A stretch of 38,284 nucleotides of DNA from Neisseria polysaccharea ATCC 43768 (GTDB taxonomy: Bacteria > Pseudomonadota > Gammaproteobacteria > Burkholderiales > Neisseriaceae). This document shows positions 35,626 through 38,284 of the stretch, in pieces; the stretch's first letter is position 1; each line of letters begins with the position of its first letter. The position numbers were made by a program, and so were the translations under genes. A model generated the notes under the pieces. It worked only from the letters and a program-made list of their open reading frames with translations, searched no databases and was not told the origin of the DNA. Location of the stretch: the NCBI GenBank assembly GCA_000176735.1, contig ADBE01000130.1, positions 1-38,284 of the forward strand. Direction: 5' to 3'.

Positions 35626-36063
35626 TCAGGAAAACTGCGCCGCGCCACGGTTTGCCAAATCGTCGGCGCGTTCGTTTTCGGCGTGTCCCGCGTGTCCTTT
35701 AACCCAAGTCCAGCTGACTTGATGCTGTCCGACCAGTGTATCGAGTTCTTTCCACAAATCATCGTTTTTGACGGGCTGTTTGGCGGCGGTTTTCCAGCCG
35801 TTGCGTTTCCAACCGTGTATCCAGTTTTCCATGCCGTTTTTGACGTATTGCGAGTCGGTGCAGATGATGACGGTGCAGCGGCGTTTGAGCGATTTCAGCC
35901 CTTCGATAACGGCGGTCAGCTCCATGCGGTTGTTGGTGGTTTGCGCTTCGCCGCCGAAAAGTTCTTTTTCGCGGCTGCCGTAGCGCATCAACACGCCCCA
36001 GCCGCCCGGGCCGGGATTGCCTTTGCACGCGCCGTCGGTGTAAAGGTAAACGGTTTTGTCCAT
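35626..36063 (-). CDS. rnhA: Ribonuclease HI
   Basis: 145 residues from the ATG at 36063 ([22 protein letters not shown]); the longer open frame lacks homology. Active-site acids: Asp in YTDGACKG, Glu in NNRMELTAV, Asp in CTDSQYV and the last Asp in ENERADDLA, with the flexible His in GHAGH. Degrades the RNA strand of RNA-DNA hybrids. Short spacer of 128 bases to the divergent tehB-like gene. Confidence 0.95.
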   Translation of the reverse strand: MDKTVYLYTDGACKGNPGPGGWGVLMRYGSREKELFGGEAQTTNNRMELTAVIEGLKSLKRRCTVIICTDSQYVKNGMENWIHGWKRNGWKTAAKQPVKNDDLWKELDTLVGQHQVSWTWVKGHAGHAENERADDLANRGAAQFS

Positions 36064-36190
36064 ATTGTGCCTTTGTGTGGTGTCCGGCGTGATTATAAGC
36101 GGTTTGCGCGCCATATTGCCTGCAAGATTGCGGCGGATTGAAATAGGCATATAATGTGCAACTTTATTTCCGAACGCGAAGGAGCAGACT

Positions 36191-37045
36191 GTGGGTCAAA
36201 GCGGCGAATTGTTTTGTTTTGGGCAAATGCCCGTGTGGAAGGTGGAAAACCTGCCGGAAGTTTTGTTGTCGGGTTATTCGTCTGAGGAAGGGGAATGGGT
36301 CTGCCTGAATGTGTTGCAGGGCGATGTCGAAGTCCGTGCACCGGACGGGTCGGCAGAGGTTTGGTCGGCGGAAAGCGGCGATTGTGTGTTTGCGCCGCAG
36401 CAGGTGTTTTCGGTCAAACCGAAAACGGACGATGCCGAAATCCGTTTGTCGCTGTATTGCGCGGCGGCAGATTATTTTCACAAAAAATACGGGATGAGTG
36501 CCACGCATTCTGCGGTCGCGGCGGCACAGGATACCGTACCGGCGGGCAGGGCGTTGGATATGGGCTGCGGACAGGGGCGCAACGCGCTGTTCCTCGGCTT
36601 GAAGGGGTTTGACGTAACCGCCGCCGATTGCAATCCCGCCGCCTTGGCAAACGTGGCGGAGCTGGCAGAGGCGGAGGGTTTGAACGTCCGCACTCTGGAA
36701 TATGATTTGAACGCCGCCGCCCTTCAGGGCGAGTTTGATTATATTGTGGCAACGGTGGTGCTGATGTTCCTGATGCCGCAGCGCGTGCCCGACGTGATTG
36801 CCGATATGCAGGCGCATACGGCGGCGGGCGGGTACAACTTAATCGTATCGGCAATGGATACGGCGGATTTCCCCTGTCCGATGCCGTTCCCCTTCAAATT
36901 TAAAGAGAGCGAGCTGAAGGATTATTATCGGGATTGGGAGCTGGTCGAATACAAAGAAGAATTGGGTTCTATGCACGCCAAAGACGAAAACGGCAATCCG
37001 ATACGGTTTAAATTTGTAACCATGCTGGCGAAAAAACCTGAATAA
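36191..37045 (+). CDS. tehB: TehB-type SAM-dependent methyltransferase
   Basis: 284 residues from a GTG at 36191 with GAAGGAGC at 36177-36184. N-terminal ~95 residues form a cupin-like DUF1971 domain ([30 protein letters not shown]), then the methyltransferase with motif [20 protein letters not shown] and [13 protein letters not shown]. This fused N-terminus is the longer form of TehB known in several Gram-negative bacteria. Can volatilise or detoxify tellurite in E. coli; the physiological role in Neisseria is uncertain, and other electrophilic or oxidant substrates are possible. Confidence 0.85.
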   Translation: MGQSGELFCFGQMPVWKVENLPEVLLSGYSSEEGEWVCLNVLQGDVEVRAPDGSAEVWSAESGDCVFAPQQVFSVKPKTDDAEIRLSLYCAAADYFHKKYGMSATHSAVAAAQDTVPAGRALDMGCGQGRNALFLGLKGFDVTAADCNPAALANVAELAEAEGLNVRTLEYDLNAAALQGEFDYIVATVVLMFLMPQRVPDVIADMQAHTAAGGYNLIVSAMDTADFPCPMPFPFKFKESELKDYYRDWELVEYKEELGSMHAKDENGNPIRFKFVTMLAKKPE

Positions 37046-37054
37046 TCCTCAAAA

Positions 37055-37086
37055 ATGCCGTCTGAACATTTTGTTTCAGACGGCAT
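37055..37086. terminator. DUS-pair terminator between convergent tehB and thiD
   Basis: ATGCCGTCTGAA (37055-37066) and TTCAGACGGCAT (37075-37086), eight-base loop, T5 downstream on the plus strand and A/T on the other side. Confidence 0.87.
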
Positions 37087-37094
37087 TTTTACGT

Positions 37095-37901
37095 CTAGTC
37101 CCGATACGCCCAATGATTGACCGGACCGTGTCCCGCGCCGATTTCCAAAGGGTTTGAGATTGCCGCCGTGATGTAGGCCTTGGCAGTCTGCACGGCTTCG
37201 CAAACGTCCGAGCCTTTTGCCAACTCGGCGGTAATGCAGGCGGAAAACGTGCAGCCTGTGCCGTGCGTGTGGGCGGTCGGAAAGCGCGGGCTGTCCAATT
37301 CCAGCGTTTCGTTTTGCGTAAACAGCCAATCCGTGCAGTGTCCGCTGCTGCTGCCGTGCAAATGCCCGCCTTTGATAACGACATTTTTGACACCGTAATC
37401 AAGCAGGATTTTTGCCGCACGTTCCGCATCTTTGCGGCTTTCGATACGCACGCCCGTCAAGGCTTCCGCTTCGGGCAGGTTGGGGGTCAATACATCCGTA
37501 TCGGGAAGCAGCAGGCGCGTCAGTGCCGCAACGGCGGAATCCTGCAACAGCGGCGCACCGCCTTTGGCAATCATCACAGGGTCGAGTACGCGTTTGCCGA
37601 AGTCGCAGTGCTTCAGGCTGTCGGCAACGCATTCAATAATTTCCGCCGTGCCGAGCATACCGATTTTGTAGGCGCGGATGTCAAAGTCTTCCCTGATTGC
37701 TTGGATTTGTGCGGTGATGGTTTCGGTCGGGACGAGATGAACCGCCGACACGCCCAAGGTATTTTGCGCGGTAACGGCGGTGATAACGCACGTTCCGAAC
37801 ACGCCGCGCATCTGAAACGTTTTCAAATCCGCCTGAATGCCCGCACCGCCGCCCGAATCCGAACCGGCGATGGTAAGCGTTTGCACAAAAGAGCTTTTCA
37901 T
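37095..37901 (-). CDS. thiD: ThiD, hydroxymethylpyrimidine (phosphate) kinase
   Basis: 268 residues from MKSSFVQTLTIAGSDSGGGAG (start 37901), AAGGAGG at about 37909-37915. PfkB/ribokinase-like fold with GGGAGIQADLKTF at the N-terminus, VLDPVMIAKGG in the middle and the anion-hole motif THGTGCTFSACI near residue 215. Phosphorylates HMP and HMP-P in thiamine synthesis. No TPP riboswitch was recognised upstream. Followed to the window edge by uptake words at 37963-37974 and 38081-38092 and a repeat block. Confidence 0.93.
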   Translation of the reverse strand: MKSSFVQTLTIAGSDSGGGAGIQADLKTFQMRGVFGTCVITAVTAQNTLGVSAVHLVPTETITAQIQAIREDFDIRAYKIGMLGTAEIIECVADSLKHCDFGKRVLDPVMIAKGGAPLLQDSAVAALTRLLLPDTDVLTPNLPEAEALTGVRIESRKDAERAAKILLDYGVKNVVIKGGHLHGSSSGHCTDWLFTQNETLELDSPRFPTAHTHGTGCTFSACITAELAKGSDVCEAVQTAKAYITAAISNPLEIGAGHGPVNHWAYRD

Positions 37902-38167
37902 TTGTTCCTCCTTAATATTGCGTCCGATAAAAAGTGCTTCTGCCTGTAAAAAAAGCACAGCGATGCCGTCTGAAAACCGCAGCGCGGGGTTTGTGGTGCA
38001 TTATATGTCGTATTGCAGGACAAGGCACAGGGCAGGGCGGCGGGGTGCATCGTAGCAACTGATAATGAAAAAAGAGGGCAATGCCGTCTGAACCGCGTGT
38101 TGCGGCGAGTATAAACCGGCACGCTTTATTCGTCATTCCCACAAAAACAGAAACCTAAAATTTCGTC

Positions 38168-38264
38168 ATTCCCGCGCAGGCGGGAATCCAGACCTTGGGG
38201 TAGCGGCAATATTCAAAGGTTAGCTGAAGCTTTAGAGATTCTAGATTCCCGCTTTCGCGGGAAT
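38168..38264. repeat. dRS3/RS block at the window edge
   Basis: dRS3 palindromes at 38168-38187 and 38245-38264 flank an RS-type spacer with GGCAATATTC, related to the block at 35271-35555. Further dRS3-like sequence continues at the end of the window. The rest of 37902-38167 holds no gene that I can support. Confidence 0.82.
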
Positions 38265-38284
38265 GACGAAGGGTTGCGGGAATC

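Noticed and set aside
37902-37960. Possible TPP riboswitch before thiD
   Set aside because: The spacer is too short and lacks the conserved CUGAGA-type thi-box.

Overview
The window is a chromosomal segment of a pathogenic Neisseria. The DNA uptake word ATGCCGTCTGAA recurs throughout, often as inverted pairs that form terminators. Three Correia elements, several dRS3-type repeat clusters, an intact aniA/norB denitrification pair, LptA, ComE and the tandem Neisseria sibling sRNAs are also present. Gene order and the full-length aniA with its AASAP tail fit N. gonorrhoeae best. N. meningitidis cannot be excluded from sequence alone, because aniA/norB is known to move between the two species.

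Layout. 1-530: comE with its promoter and terminator. 545-1860: a decayed phage morphogenesis fragment on the minus strand (MuF-type head protein joined to a nuclease-like C-terminal domain, then a prohead-protease start). 1946-3770: prmB and a YwqK/MORN-like secreted protein. 3861-6707: an ACT-domain gene and its usual partner, a UPF0210 gene, separated here by a 1.2 kb insert holding a wrecked membrane-protein gene and a gene of unknown function. 6708-9160: repeat cluster, then a divergent LysR regulator / aldo-keto reductase pair. 9174-12240: alr, an Lrp/AsnC regulator, two sibling sRNAs and dsbB. 12246-15409: yebC, a Na+/alanine symporter and a hemolysin III-family gene. 15552-18762: DUF2868 / small unknown / GTPase-DUF3482 cluster ending in a Correia element. 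18925-23870: the rimP-nusA-infB operon on the minus strand, with a terminator-like hairpin in its leader. 24143-27913: serC, phase-variable lptA (switched off here by one missing T) and a nitroreductase. 28305-33046: a nirV-like gene, aniA and norB, with a regulatory region between the divergent aniA and norB. 33148-37901: ldcA, a HIT protein, a repeat-rich spacer, rnhA, tehB and thiD.

Working together: AniA and NorB reduce nitrite to NO and then to N2O under low oxygen, and the NirV-like protein next door may assist nitrite reductase. LptA (lipid A phosphoethanolamine) and LdcA (peptidoglycan trimming) shape the cell envelope and its recognition by the host. RimP, NusA and IF-2 form the conserved transcription/translation operon. 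The sibling sRNAs are known post-transcriptional regulators of metabolism.

No wholly new large system is evident. The strongest points for follow-up are the lptA OFF allele, a Correia element that landed exactly in a stop codon, a leader terminator ahead of rimP-nusA-infB, clusters of foreign-dialect uptake words marking probable imports, and the phage toxin-like remnant beside comE.
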